Of a stretch of 52,907 nucleotides of DNA, positions 8,266 to 16,564 are shown piece after piece; position 1 is the stretch's first letter, and the number at the start of each line of letters is the position of its first letter. The notes under the pieces were generated by a model. It was not told the origin of the DNA. It searched no databases and was given only the letters and a program-made list of their open reading frames with translations. The stretch spans positions 1 to 52,907 of the forward strand of contig JAICNG010000018.1 of NCBI GenBank assembly GCA_025931335.1, given 5' to 3'. Origin of the DNA: Gemmatimonadaceae bacterium (GTDB lineage: Bacteria > Gemmatimonadota > Gemmatimonadetes > Gemmatimonadales > Gemmatimonadaceae). Both the position numbers and the translations under genes were made by a program.

Positions 8266-9471
8266 ATGCGCCCCTACGCCGGCCGTCGAATCGTCCTCGG
8301 CGTCACGGGGGGAATCGCGAGCTACAAGACGGGGTGGCTCGCGCGGTTGTTGACGGCGGCCGGCGCCGAGGTGGATGTCGTCATGACGCGCGCCGCCACC
8401 GAGTTCGTGGGACCGGTGACGTTCGAGGCCCTCACCGGCCGGCCGGTGCACACGGACCTCTTCGAGCCCGGCCGGGCCCTCGACCACATCGCCCTCGCGA
8501 AGGGAGCGCACGCGATCGTCGTCGCCCCCGCGACCGCCGACTTTCTCGCGCGCGTGGCGCATGGCTTCGCCGACGATCTCCTCACCGCGTGTCTCCTCGC
8601 GACGGAGGCGCCCGTGCTGCTCGTGCCGGCGATGAACGACCGCATGTGGGCCAACCGGCAGACGCAGCAGAACGTGCAGCACCTGCGGGAGCTGGGGCAT
8701 CAGGTCATCGAGCCGGACGAAGGCGCACTCGCGGCTGGGGAGGGAAGCGGCCCCGGTCGCATGCCGGAGCCGGAGGCGATTCTCGCCCACGTCGGACGGC
8801 TGCTGGAGCCTAACGGGCGCTTTCAGGGACGACGTGTGCTCGTCACGGCCGGCCCCACGCGCGAGCCGGTGGATCCGGTGCGGTTCCTGTCCAATCGCAG
8901 TACCGGCAAAATGGGTGTCGCGATCGCCGCGGCGGCGTGGCGCCGCGGGGCACTCGTGTCGCTCGTCGCCGGACCGCTCGAGGTCGCGGTTCCGCCAGGG
9001 ATCGATGTGACGACCGTCGAAACGACGGCCGAGATGGCCACCGCCGTTCGGAAGGCCCTGCCCGAGGTGGATGCGCTCGTGATGGCGGCGGCTCCAGCCG
9101 ACTTTGCTCCCGCCGAGCCCGCCACCCGCAAGATCAAGAAGAACGACAAGCCGGGCGCGATCGCGCTCGCCGCGACTCCGGACATCCTCAAGACCACGCG
9201 CGATGCGCGCGCTCCGCGTGCGGTGATCGTGGGCTTCGCGCTCGAGACCGACGATGCGCTTGCCGCCGGCCGCGAGAAGCTCACCGCGAAGGACCTCGAC
9301 ATCGTCGTCGTCAATGACGCGCGTGACCCGGACGCCGGATTCGCCGTCGACACGAACCGCGTGACGATCGTGCATCGCGATGGACGAACCGAGCCGCTCG
9401 GCGTGATGCCAAAGACGGACCTCGCTGACGCGATCCTCGATCGCGTGGAGGCTTTGCTTCGTGAACGTTGA
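8266..9471 (+). CDS. coaBC: Bifunctional phosphopantothenoylcysteine decarboxylase / synthetase
   Basis: Two consecutive steps of coenzyme A synthesis. Residues 1-180 are the FMN-dependent decarboxylase (CoaC) with His74 and the PAMN motif (Asn124 in LLVPAMNDRMW). Residues 185-401 are the CTP-dependent synthetase (CoaB) with VTAGPTREPVDPVRFLSNRSTGKMG and AAAPADFAP...KIKKND. At the site equivalent to the E. coli decarboxylase Cys158 (usually ACGxxGPGRM) the sequence reads LAAGEGSGPGRM, so the cysteine appears to be absent. Some bacteria are known to lack it. 401 residues is the normal fused length. Ends 11 bases inside the next gene. Confidence 0.93.
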   Translation: MRPYAGRRIVLGVTGGIASYKTGWLARLLTAAGAEVDVVMTRAATEFVGPVTFEALTGRPVHTDLFEPGRALDHIALAKGAHAIVVAPATADFLARVAHGFADDLLTACLLATEAPVLLVPAMNDRMWANRQTQQNVQHLRELGHQVIEPDEGALAAGEGSGPGRMPEPEAILAHVGRLLEPNGRFQGRRVLVTAGPTREPVDPVRFLSNRSTGKMGVAIAAAAWRRGALVSLVAGPLEVAVPPGIDVTTVETTAEMATAVRKALPEVDALVMAAAPADFAPAEPATRKIKKNDKPGAIALAATPDILKTTRDARAPRAVIVGFALETDDALAAGREKLTAKDLDIVVVNDARDPDAGFAVDTNRVTIVHRDGRTEPLGVMPKTDLADAILDRVEALLRER

Positions 9472-10393
9472 AGAGCTGTTTCGACGCTACCTCGAGCAGC
9501 GCCGCGAGATGGGAGAGTCGGAGCTGGTGCTCGACACGCTCACCGTGGACGAGGTGCTGCGCATCGTCGGCGCGCATGGCAAGCGAGCGGTGGCGCCGGC
9601 ACGACCCGCGGTCGGCGGCGACTGGCGCAGGGCACTGATCGAAGCCGATGCCGCCGTCCCCGCGCCGCGACCAGCCGCGCCGCAGGCGGATGCCCCGCGT
9701 CGATCTGCAGTGCCCTTGGCGTCCTCATCGCCCTTAGCGCCCTTGGCGCCCGCGGCACGTCTCTCCGATCTGGCGCCTCCAGGCCTCGTCGTCGGCGCAG
9801 GAGAAGCGGAGCTGTTCGGCGGCCCCATCGGCCGAGCGGCGACGCTTGGCGAGATCGCCGAGATGGTTCGTACGTGCACACGGTGCCCGCTGTACGCGAC
9901 GGCGATAAACCCCGTCCCAGGGGAGGGAAGCGCAACGGCGCAGCTCATGTGCATCGGTGAGGCGCCAGGCGCGACCGAGGACGAAACCGGACGCCCCTTC
10001 GTCGGACAGGCCGGGAAACTCCTGACGGATATCCTCCGCGCCATTAACTTGAGCCGCGAGGAGGTCTTCATCGCGAACGTGATGAAGCACCGACCGCCGG
10101 GGAATCGAAATCCAACCCCCGACGAGATCACCGCGTGCAGTCCCTACCTGGTACGGCAGGTGGAGCTGATCCGGCCCAAGGTCATCCTCGCCCTCGGGAC
10201 GTTCGCCGCGCAAACGCTGCTCGACACGAAGCTGGCGATCGGCAAGCTGCGCGGGGCCATGCACTGGTACCACGGCACGCCCCTCATCGCCACCTACCAT
10301 CCGGCGGCGCTCCTTCGCAACCCTGGCTGGAAGAAACCCACCTGGGAAGATGTCAAGCTCGTCCGTCGAATTCTCGATTCAGTCGCCGCGTGA
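9461..10393 (+). CDS. Uracil-DNA glycosylase, family 4 type
   Basis: Excises uracil from DNA to start base-excision repair. The catalytic domain occupies about residues 130-310, with TCTRCPLY (cluster-ligand cysteines), GEAPGATEDETGRPFVG, and TYHPAALLRNP, all typical of iron-sulphur family 4 enzymes. In front is an unusual 120-residue extension: a short charged helix, then a Pro/Ala-rich linker whose DNA contains repeated CCCTTGGCG-like 9-mers. Phage-type SPO1 DNA polymerase-related proteins share this fold, hence some uncertainty in naming. GTG start inside the coaBC end; the last 44 bases overlap dnaB. Confidence 0.88.
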   Translation: MNVEELFRRYLEQRREMGESELVLDTLTVDEVLRIVGAHGKRAVAPARPAVGGDWRRALIEADAAVPAPRPAAPQADAPRRSAVPLASSSPLAPLAPAARLSDLAPPGLVVGAGEAELFGGPIGRAATLGEIAEMVRTCTRCPLYATAINPVPGEGSATAQLMCIGEAPGATEDETGRPFVGQAGKLLTDILRAINLSREEVFIANVMKHRPPGNRNPTPDEITACSPYLVRQVELIRPKVILALGTFAAQTLLDTKLAIGKLRGAMHWYHGTPLIATYHPAALLRNPGWKKPTWEDVKLVRRILDSVAA

Positions 10394-11744
10394 CGCGTAC
10401 CGCGATCGGCGTCCTCCCTGGTCGGAGGATGCCGAGCAAGCGGTGCTCGCGGCCATGCTCATCGACCAGGACGCGATCCTGCGGGCGACCGAGCACGTGG
10501 ACGACACGATGTTCTATCGCGAGGGACATCGCCGGATCTTCCGCGCGATGGTCGCGATCTCGGAGCGCGGCGACGTCGTCGATCCGCTCACGCTCTCCGA
10601 TGAGCTCCAGCGGCGCGGCGAGCTCGAGCCCAGCGGCGGCAAGGACTACATCGGCTTTCTCGTCGATGCCGTGCCGACGGCGGCGAACGTCGAATACCAC
10701 GCCAAGATCGTTCGCGAGAAGGCGCTGCTGCGTCGCCTCATCGAGGCATCCACCGACATCGTGGCCGAGGCGTTCGACGCGCGACAGACGGCCGGTGAGC
10801 TGCTCGACCACGCCGAGTCGCGGATCTTCGAGATCAGCCAGCAGCGCGGGCGCGAGGGGTTCACGCGCATCAAGGAGCTGCTGTGGCCGACGATGGAGCG
10901 CATCGAGGCGCTTCAGCGCGGTGGCAAGTCGATCACGGGGGTTCCGAGCGGATTCAACGATCTCGACGAGCTGACGTCGGGCTTCCAGCCATCCGACCTG
11001 ATCGTGGTGGCCGCGCGTCCCTCGATGGGGAAGACCGCCTTCATTCTCAACATCGCGCAACACGCGGCCATTGAGCACAATGTTCCGGTTGCGCTCTTCT
11101 CGCTCGAAATGAGTAAGGAGTCTCTCGTGCAGCGCATGCTCACGGGAGAGGCGCGTGTCGACGCGCAGAAGCTTCGCAAGGGAATGCTCCGCGATGATGA
11201 CTTCCCGCGCCTCGCGCGCGCGGCGGGGATTCTGGCGCAGGCACCGATCTTCATCGACGACAGCCCGGGGATTACGCTGCTCGAGATGCGCTCGGCCGCG
11301 CGCCGCCTGCGGGCCGACGCGAACATCGGGCTCGTCGTCGTGGACTACCTCCAGCTCATCCAGAGCACGTCGGACGCCGAGAACCGCACCCAGGAGATCA
11401 GCCAGATCTCCCGTTCGCTCAAGGCCCTCGCGAAAGAGCTGGCCGTCCCCGTCGTCGCATTGTCGCAGCTGTCGCGCGCGACCGAGCAGCGCACCGACAA
11501 GCGACCGCAGCTCTCCGACCTGCGCGAGTCGGGCGCCATCGAGCAGGATGCCGATCTCGTCATGTTCATCTACCGGCAGGAGATGTACGAGGGCCCCACC
11601 GACAAGGACGGCAACTCGCTCGAGGGACGGGCCGAGGTGATCGTCGGCAAGCAGCGCAACGGGCCGACCGGGATCGTGAACCTGTTCTTCCACAAGGCGT
11701 ACACCCGTTTCGAGAACTACAGCGCGCGCGCCCAGTCCCAGTGA
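10350..11744 (+). CDS. dnaB: Replicative DNA helicase DnaB
   Basis: The hexameric 5'-3' helicase that unwinds DNA at the replication fork. 464 residues: N-terminal primase-interacting domain (about 22-125, beginning SEDAEQAVLAAMLID), a linker helix, and a RecA-type ATPase domain with Walker A ARPSMGKTAF, the H2-like ALFSLEMSKESL, the Walker B region VVVDYLQLI and KQRNGPTG near the end. No intein is present, which is worth noting because dnaB often hosts one. ATG 10350 lies within the glycosylase gene (44-base overlap), a conserved-looking coupling. radA starts on its stop. Confidence 0.95.
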   Translation: MSSSSVEFSIQSPRDAYRDRRPPWSEDAEQAVLAAMLIDQDAILRATEHVDDTMFYREGHRRIFRAMVAISERGDVVDPLTLSDELQRRGELEPSGGKDYIGFLVDAVPTAANVEYHAKIVREKALLRRLIEASTDIVAEAFDARQTAGELLDHAESRIFEISQQRGREGFTRIKELLWPTMERIEALQRGGKSITGVPSGFNDLDELTSGFQPSDLIVVAARPSMGKTAFILNIAQHAAIEHNVPVALFSLEMSKESLVQRMLTGEARVDAQKLRKGMLRDDDFPRLARAAGILAQAPIFIDDSPGITLLEMRSAARRLRADANIGLVVVDYLQLIQSTSDAENRTQEISQISRSLKALAKELAVPVVALSQLSRATEQRTDKRPQLSDLRESGAIEQDADLVMFIYRQEMYEGPTDKDGNSLEGRAEVIVGKQRNGPTGIVNLFFHKAYTRFENYSARAQSQ

Positions 11745-13138
11745 GTGCGAAGGTCAAAACGGTCTACCGCTGCACGGAATGCGGCGCCGAGCACCCGAAG
11801 TGGGCGGGGCGATGCGACGCGTGCGGTGAGTGGAACACGCTCGTCGAAGAGGCCACGGCCCGGCTTCCCGCGACGAAGACCGGCGCCGCCCGGCGCCAGG
11901 GAGGGGCCGCGGCGTTAGGCGCGGGCGGGAGCGTCGTCGCCACGGCCCGGCTCCGCGACGTCCGTGGGACCGAGGAGCGCCGCCTTCGCACTGGCATCAA
12001 CGAGTTCGACTTCGTCCTCGGTGGCGGAATCGTTCCCGGGTCGATGGTGCTCGTCGGCGGCGAGCCGGGCATCGGCAAGTCGACGCTTCTGCTCCAGGTG
12101 GCCGGCGCGCTTCAGGCCGCGGGGCAGGGCGTGCTCTACGTGTCGGGCGAAGAATCCCCGCTTCAGGTGAAGCTGCGCGCCGACCGCCTCGATCATACGG
12201 CCGCCGACGTCGAGCTGCTCACCGAAACGCTGCTCGAGACGGTGCTCGCGACGGCCGCCGGGATGGAGCCGGCGGTGATGATGATCGATTCGATCCAGAC
12301 GATCTTCACGGCCGACCTCGAGGGCGCCCCGGGAAACGTGGGGCAGGTGCGCGAGTGCGCCGCACGCCTCATGCGCTTCGCGAAGGAAAGCGGCACAGCG
12401 GTCTTCGTCGTGGGGCACGTGACCAAGGGCGGGGGCATCGCCGGGCCGAAAACACTCGAGCACATCGTCGACACCGTGCTGTACTTCGAGGGCGAGGGCT
12501 CGCTCGATCACCGCGTGCTGCGGGCGACGAAGAATCGCTTCGGTGGGGTCGATGAGATTGGGGTCTTTCGCATGACGGAGCGCGGCCTGGTTCCGATCGA
12601 GAATCCGTCCGAGCTGTTTCTTGGCGATCGCGACCACGTGGCGTCGGGAAGCGCGGTCACGGCGCTGATGGAGGGCACTCGACCGCTGCTCGTCGAGATT
12701 CAGGCCCTCGCCGCCAAAGCCGGGTTCGGAACACCCCAGCGCGTGTCGACCGGCTTCGACAGCCGGCGCCTCGCCTTGCTTCTGGCCGTGCTCGACAAGC
12801 GTGCCGGGCTGTCCTTCGCTCAGCTCGATGTCTTCGTCAACGTCGTGGGTGGCGTTAGGCTGCACGAGCCGGCGGGGGACCTGGCGGTCGCGGCTGCGCT
12901 CGCCTCGAGCCTCTACGACCGGGCCCTCCCGACGCATGCGCTATTTCTCGGCGAGGTCGGGCTCGGCGGAGAGATCCGTCCGGTCTCGCAGGCGGAGCGG
13001 CGGCTCGCCGAAGCCGCGAAGATGGGGCTCACCACGGTGTACCTCGCCGAGCGAGGCGTCCCCAGGCGATTGCGCGACGTGAACGCCATCGGCGTGCGCA
13101 CGGTGGGCGACGTCTTCCGTCACCTGTTCGAGCGATGA
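11741..13138 (+). CDS. radA: DNA repair protein RadA (Sms)
   Basis: A RecA-like helicase that processes branched recombination intermediates. The 465-residue protein has all hallmarks: zinc finger CTECGAEHPKWAGRCDACG (about residues 11-29), Walker A GGEPGIGKSTLL (about 107-118), the RadA-specific KNRFG motif, and a C-terminal Lon-like S16 domain (AGLSFAQLDVFVNVVGG onward). GTG start overlaps dnaB by 4 bases. Two GTTAGGC motifs lie in this gene (11914 and 12854), one forcing a rare TTA-Gly pair and one an AGG arginine codon. Confidence 0.95.
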   Translation: MSAKVKTVYRCTECGAEHPKWAGRCDACGEWNTLVEEATARLPATKTGAARRQGGAAALGAGGSVVATARLRDVRGTEERRLRTGINEFDFVLGGGIVPGSMVLVGGEPGIGKSTLLLQVAGALQAAGQGVLYVSGEESPLQVKLRADRLDHTAADVELLTETLLETVLATAAGMEPAVMMIDSIQTIFTADLEGAPGNVGQVRECAARLMRFAKESGTAVFVVGHVTKGGGIAGPKTLEHIVDTVLYFEGEGSLDHRVLRATKNRFGGVDEIGVFRMTERGLVPIENPSELFLGDRDHVASGSAVTALMEGTRPLLVEIQALAAKAGFGTPQRVSTGFDSRRLALLLAVLDKRAGLSFAQLDVFVNVVGGVRLHEPAGDLAVAAALASSLYDRALPTHALFLGEVGLGGEIRPVSQAERRLAEAAKMGLTTVYLAERGVPRRLRDVNAIGVRTVGDVFRHLFER

Positions 13139-13830
13139 CCGCCGCTGCGGACGTCGGGGTGGTTCTCGTCGCGGCGGGGGCCTCGTCACGGCTGGGCGGG
13201 ACCGAGCTGAAGCAATTCCGGTGGATCGCGGGAAAGCCCATGCTGCTGCACTCGCTCCAGCTCTTCCACCAGCGCACCGACGTCGTGATGGTGGTGTGCG
13301 TTCTTCCGCGGCAGTACGCCGGCGATCCGCCCCCGTGGATCTTTCAGAGCGATGTGGATCGGTTGCTCGTCTCGGTGGGGGGCAAGGAGCGGGGCGACTC
13401 CGTTCTGCACGGACTGGAAGACCTGCCTGACGAGGTGCGCATCGTCGTCGTGCACGACGCGGCGCGACCGATGGTCTCGATGGCCGTCGTCGACCGCGTG
13501 GTCACCGAGGCGCGCGCCGGCCGCGGCGCGGTCGCCGCGCTTCCCGTGACCGACACGTTGAAGGAGGTGGACGCGGAGGGGCGCGTGGTACGGACCGTGG
13601 CACGCGAAGGACTCTGGCGCGCGCAGACGCCGCAGGCCTTCCCGCGAGCGATGATCGAGGAGGCTTACGCGGACGCCCGCCGCAAGCGCCTCGCTGCCAC
13701 CGACTGCGCCGCGTTATGCGAGGCACGAGGGTTCGAGGTCGTCGTGGTTCCGGGAAGCGAGAGCGCCGTGAAGGTGACGCAGGAGGCCGATTTCGCGCTC
13801 GTGGAAGCTTTCACGCGAGCGACACCGTGA
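13135..13830 (+). CDS. ispD: 2-C-methyl-D-erythritol 4-phosphate cytidylyltransferase
   Basis: Third step of the non-mevalonate (MEP) isoprenoid pathway: couples MEP to CTP. 231 residues with the nucleotidyltransferase start VVLVAAGASSRLGG, the KQFRWIAGKPML segment, VVVHDAARPMVS and the C-terminal ATDCAALCEARGFEVVVVPGSE signature. It shows that this organism uses the MEP route. ATG start overlaps the radA stop (ATGA). ispF, often adjacent, is not in this window. Confidence 0.94.
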   Translation: MTAAADVGVVLVAAGASSRLGGTELKQFRWIAGKPMLLHSLQLFHQRTDVVMVVCVLPRQYAGDPPPWIFQSDVDRLLVSVGGKERGDSVLHGLEDLPDEVRIVVVHDAARPMVSMAVVDRVVTEARAGRGAVAALPVTDTLKEVDAEGRVVRTVAREGLWRAQTPQAFPRAMIEEAYADARRKRLAATDCAALCEARGFEVVVVPGSESAVKVTQEADFALVEAFTRATP

Positions 13831-14495
13831 CCGGGCCGCGCACCATCCCGTTTTGGTCGCCGGCGGAGATCGACGCCGCGGTGGCGGACACGATCGTGCA
13901 CCTGGAGAGCGGCGGCGTGCTCGCGTACCCCACGGAGACCGTCTACGGCTTCGGCGGCGCCGTCGACCACGCCGCCGTCGACGCCCTGGTGCGGCTCAAG
14001 GGGCGTCCTCCAGGGAAGCCGTTTCTCATTCTGATTTCGTCGAGCGACATGGTGACGCGGCTCGATCTTCACTTCACCGGCGACGCGGCGCGACTCGCCG
14101 CGCGCCATTGGCCGGGACCGTTGACGCTCGTGCTTCCTGGAGGCGAGCGGCGCGTGCCCGATCGCCTTCGCGGACCGGAGGGCGGGGTCGCCGTACGCTG
14201 GACATCGCACCCCGGCGTGGCGCACCTCATCCAGCGGTACGGCCGCCCGATCACCTCGACGAGCGCCAATCGCCCCGGCTCCCCGGCGGCCGTCGCGGCA
14301 TCGGAGATCGTGTCACAGTGGGCCGACGCCATGGCGCGCGGGGTCTTGCGCGTGTTGGACGGGGGGCGCCTCTCCTCCTCACCGCCGTCCACCGTGGTAG
14401 ATTGCACCGGCACTCGTCCTCGAGTCATACGCCCCGGCGCGATCGCCGCCGCGACGCTGCGCGAGAGCGTGCCCGACCTGATTGGAGATGCCTGA
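13827..14495 (+). CDS. tsaC: Threonylcarbamoyl-AMP synthase (Sua5/YrdC family)
   Basis: Makes L-threonylcarbamoyl-AMP from threonine, bicarbonate and ATP for the t6A37 modification of ANN-decoding tRNAs. 222 residues from GTG 13827, which overlaps the ispD stop. Motifs: GGVLAYPTETVYGFGG, LKGRPPGKPF, ARHWPGPLTLVLPGG and PITSTSANRPG. Length fits the single-domain TsaC/YrdC type rather than full Sua5 with its extra C-terminal domain. The following phosphatase gene mirrors the ywlC-ywlE neighbourhood of Bacillus. Confidence 0.92.
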   Translation: MTGPRTIPFWSPAEIDAAVADTIVHLESGGVLAYPTETVYGFGGAVDHAAVDALVRLKGRPPGKPFLILISSSDMVTRLDLHFTGDAARLAARHWPGPLTLVLPGGERRVPDRLRGPEGGVAVRWTSHPGVAHLIQRYGRPITSTSANRPGSPAAVAASEIVSQWADAMARGVLRVLDGGRLSSSPPSTVVDCTGTRPRVIRPGAIAAATLRESVPDLIGDA

Positions 14496-14499
14496 GCTG

Positions 14500-14970
14500 A
14501 TGCGCGTGCTCTTCGTCTGCACCGGCAACACGTGCCGGAGCCCGATCGCGGAAGCGCTTGCCAGGCGATTCGCGTCCGAGCGCAATCTCTCGGAGCTCTC
14601 GGTGGGAAGCGCGGGCACCGCGGCCTGGGATGGGGCCCCCGCCTCCGATGGCGCCTTGCTCGTGGCCATGGAACGGTCGGTCGACCTGTCGGCGCATCGC
14701 GCGCGACTGCTGACGCGTGAGCTGGTGAACGGCAGCGACCTCATTCTGGCGATGGGGCCGCATCATGTCGAGCGGATCGAAGCGCTGGGCGGGGGCGGGA
14801 GGACACACCTGCTCTCGTCATATGCGTCGAGGGGGCGGAGCGACCGCTCGATCACCGACCCGTTCGGCGGGGATCTCGAGGACTACCGTGCCGCGTTCGA
14901 TGAGCTCGATCGCGAGGTGCAGCAAGCCATCGAGCGAATCGCGACGGAGCGCACGCCGGGCCGCTCGTGA
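14500..14970 (+). CDS. Low-molecular-weight phosphatase, probable protein-arginine phosphatase
   Basis: 156 residues from ATG 14500, which gives the family's normal MRVLFVCTGNTCRSP start; ATG 14488 and TTG 14482 are longer alternatives. The P-loop CTGNTCRS carries the catalytic Cys and Arg. The threonine in NTC is the residue that in Bacillus YwlE favours phospho-arginine over phospho-tyrosine, where tyrosine phosphatases usually have isoleucine or leucine. The C-terminal general acid loop reads ITDPFGGDLEDY (DPFGG rather than DPYY), again YwlE-like. A tyrosine phosphatase role cannot be excluded. No McsB kinase gene is present in this window. Confidence 0.82.
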   Translation: MRVLFVCTGNTCRSPIAEALARRFASERNLSELSVGSAGTAAWDGAPASDGALLVAMERSVDLSAHRARLLTRELVNGSDLILAMGPHHVERIEALGGGGRTHLLSSYASRGRSDRSITDPFGGDLEDYRAAFDELDREVQQAIERIATERTPGRS

Positions 14971-15791
14971 GGCGCCCGCCGGGTCGTCTCGTCCTCGTCG
15001 GACACCCGGTGGCACATTCGCTGTCTCCCGCGTTGCAGAACGCCGCGCTGAGGCACGCCGAATTGCCGATCGTGTACGAGGCGATCGACGTTCCCCCGCC
15101 GGCGCTCGAGGCCACCGTGCGCCGGCTGATCGCGGCGAGAGCCAGTGGCAACGTGACCGTCCCGCACAAGGAAGCCATGGCGCGCAGCTGTGGGCGCCTG
15201 GACCGCATCGCCGAGCGCGTGCAGGCGGTGAACACCTTTCGCGTCGCCGAGGACGGGGTTCTCGAGGGCGCGAATACGGATGTGGGTGGGTTCGATGCGC
15301 TGGCCCGAGAAGTCGGCGCGCTGCGCGCTGGCGCGCGCGTCGCCGTCCTCGGCGCCGGTGGGTCGGCGGCGGCGGTGCTCGCCGCGATCGAGCGGTGGAG
15401 CGGGGCGACAGCGTCGCTCTTCAACCGAACGACGACACGAGCGAGCGCATTAGCGGCGCGCTTTCCGGTCGTCGACGTGGTCGCGGCGACCGCCGACGAG
15501 GCGGTGAAGGACGCCGCCGTCGTGGTCAACGCAACGTCGCTGGGGCTTCGCGCCGACGATCCGCTGCCGGTCGCTATCGACAGCCTCGCTCCCGGCGCCG
15601 CTGTGCTCGATCTCGTCTACAGGACCGGTGAAACGGCGTGGGTGAAGGCGGCGCGCACGCGGGGGCACGCCGCGGTCGATGGCCTTTACATGCTGCTCGA
15701 GCAGGGAGCGCTCGCGTTCGAGTGGTGGTTCGACATCTCCGCTCCGCGCGACGTCATGCGCGCAGCGCTCACCGCCGCCGTGCGCGCGTGA
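14967..15791 (+). CDS. aroE: Shikimate dehydrogenase (NADP)
   Basis: Reduces 3-dehydroshikimate to shikimate in the chorismate pathway. 274 residues. The substrate site shows HPVAHSLSPALQN, the catalytic Lys in NVTVPHKEAM and the Asp in EGANTDVGGFDAL; the NADP fold has VLGAGGSAAAVLAA followed by NRTTTRA, whose Arg-Thr pair fits NADP preference. C-terminal GLYMLLEQGALAFEWWF is the family's end helix. GTG start overlaps the phosphatase gene by 4 bases. Confidence 0.93.
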   Translation: MRRPPGRLVLVGHPVAHSLSPALQNAALRHAELPIVYEAIDVPPPALEATVRRLIAARASGNVTVPHKEAMARSCGRLDRIAERVQAVNTFRVAEDGVLEGANTDVGGFDALAREVGALRAGARVAVLGAGGSAAAVLAAIERWSGATASLFNRTTTRASALAARFPVVDVVAATADEAVKDAAVVVNATSLGLRADDPLPVAIDSLAPGAAVLDLVYRTGETAWVKAARTRGHAAVDGLYMLLEQGALAFEWWFDISAPRDVMRAALTAAVRA

Positions 15792-16543
15792 GCGGTTCAC
15801 CGGCCGCGTGGCGTGCCTGGGCGCACGCCGCGCTGGATCTGCTGCTGCCGCGCGCGTGTGTCGTCTGCGGCCGCCTCAACGATCCATCGGACCACGGGCT
15901 CGCCTGCGCGCGGTGCTGGAATCGCGTGGTGACGCTGCCCGCGCCGCGGTGCGATCGCTGCGGTCATCCCCTTGGCCCGCGCCGGTGCACGTGGTGTGAT
16001 CTGCTTCCCGCGTACGTGCGGTGCGGCCGCTCTGTGTGCTGGATCGATCGAGGAAGCGGCGCCGCGCTCGTGCACGAGCTCAAATACGGCGGATGGCACG
16101 CCCTCGCCGCGCCGATGGCGGCGCGGATGGGCCGAATGCAGTGGCCGGACGACGTGGTTCGGGAACGGACCGCGCTCGTAGCCGTTCCATTGGCAGGGGC
16201 CCGCGAGCGAGAGCGGGGATACAATCAGAGCGCGTGTCTGGCGCACGCGCTCGCCCATCGCTGGCGCATTCCGGTGTGGGATGATGTGCTCGTTCGATCG
16301 CGCGCGACGCAGACGCAAACGCGGTTGACACCCGAAGCGAGGCGGCACAACGTTTCCGGCGCATTTCGTGCGGTTGCCGGCACGCGCACGCGCCTGCGAG
16401 GCACGCACCTGGTGCTCGTCGACGACGTGGTGACGACGGGTGCCACGCTGGTGGAGTGCGCAGCGGCGCTGCTCGACGGGGGCGCTCGTATCGTGAGCTT
16501 CGTAACCTTCGGCAGGGCGCCCGCCAGTGGCGACCGCCGCTAA
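15788..16543 (+). CDS. comF: ComF-family phosphoribosyltransferase-like protein
   Basis: 251 residues from GTG 15788, overlapping the aroE stop. The N-terminal half has four Cys-x2-Cys pairs or half-pairs (CVVCG, CARC, CDRCG, CTWC) that should hold zinc; the C-terminal half has the phosphoribosyltransferase PRPP loop LVLVDDVVTTGATL. In naturally competent bacteria ComF helps incoming single-stranded DNA reach the recombination machinery; homologues (GntX) also occur in non-competent species. The presence of radA nearby is compatible with DNA handling but proves nothing. Confidence 0.88.
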   Translation: MSGSPAAWRAWAHAALDLLLPRACVVCGRLNDPSDHGLACARCWNRVVTLPAPRCDRCGHPLGPRRCTWCDLLPAYVRCGRSVCWIDRGSGAALVHELKYGGWHALAAPMAARMGRMQWPDDVVRERTALVAVPLAGARERERGYNQSACLAHALAHRWRIPVWDDVLVRSRATQTQTRLTPEARRHNVSGAFRAVAGTRTRLRGTHLVLVDDVVTTGATLVECAAALLDGGARIVSFVTFGRAPASGDRR

Positions 16544-16564
16544 TTCGACGGGAGTTCGACCGAC

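Noticed and set aside
10022-10050. CTGACG-N17-TAACTT inside the uracil-DNA glycosylase gene, a possible internal promoter for dnaB
   Set aside because: It is 300 bases from the dnaB start within conserved coding sequence (NLSREEVF region), and the -35 matches poorly; likely chance.
10350-11744. Intein in dnaB
   Set aside because: The helicase is continuous at 464 residues, with all motifs in normal spacing.
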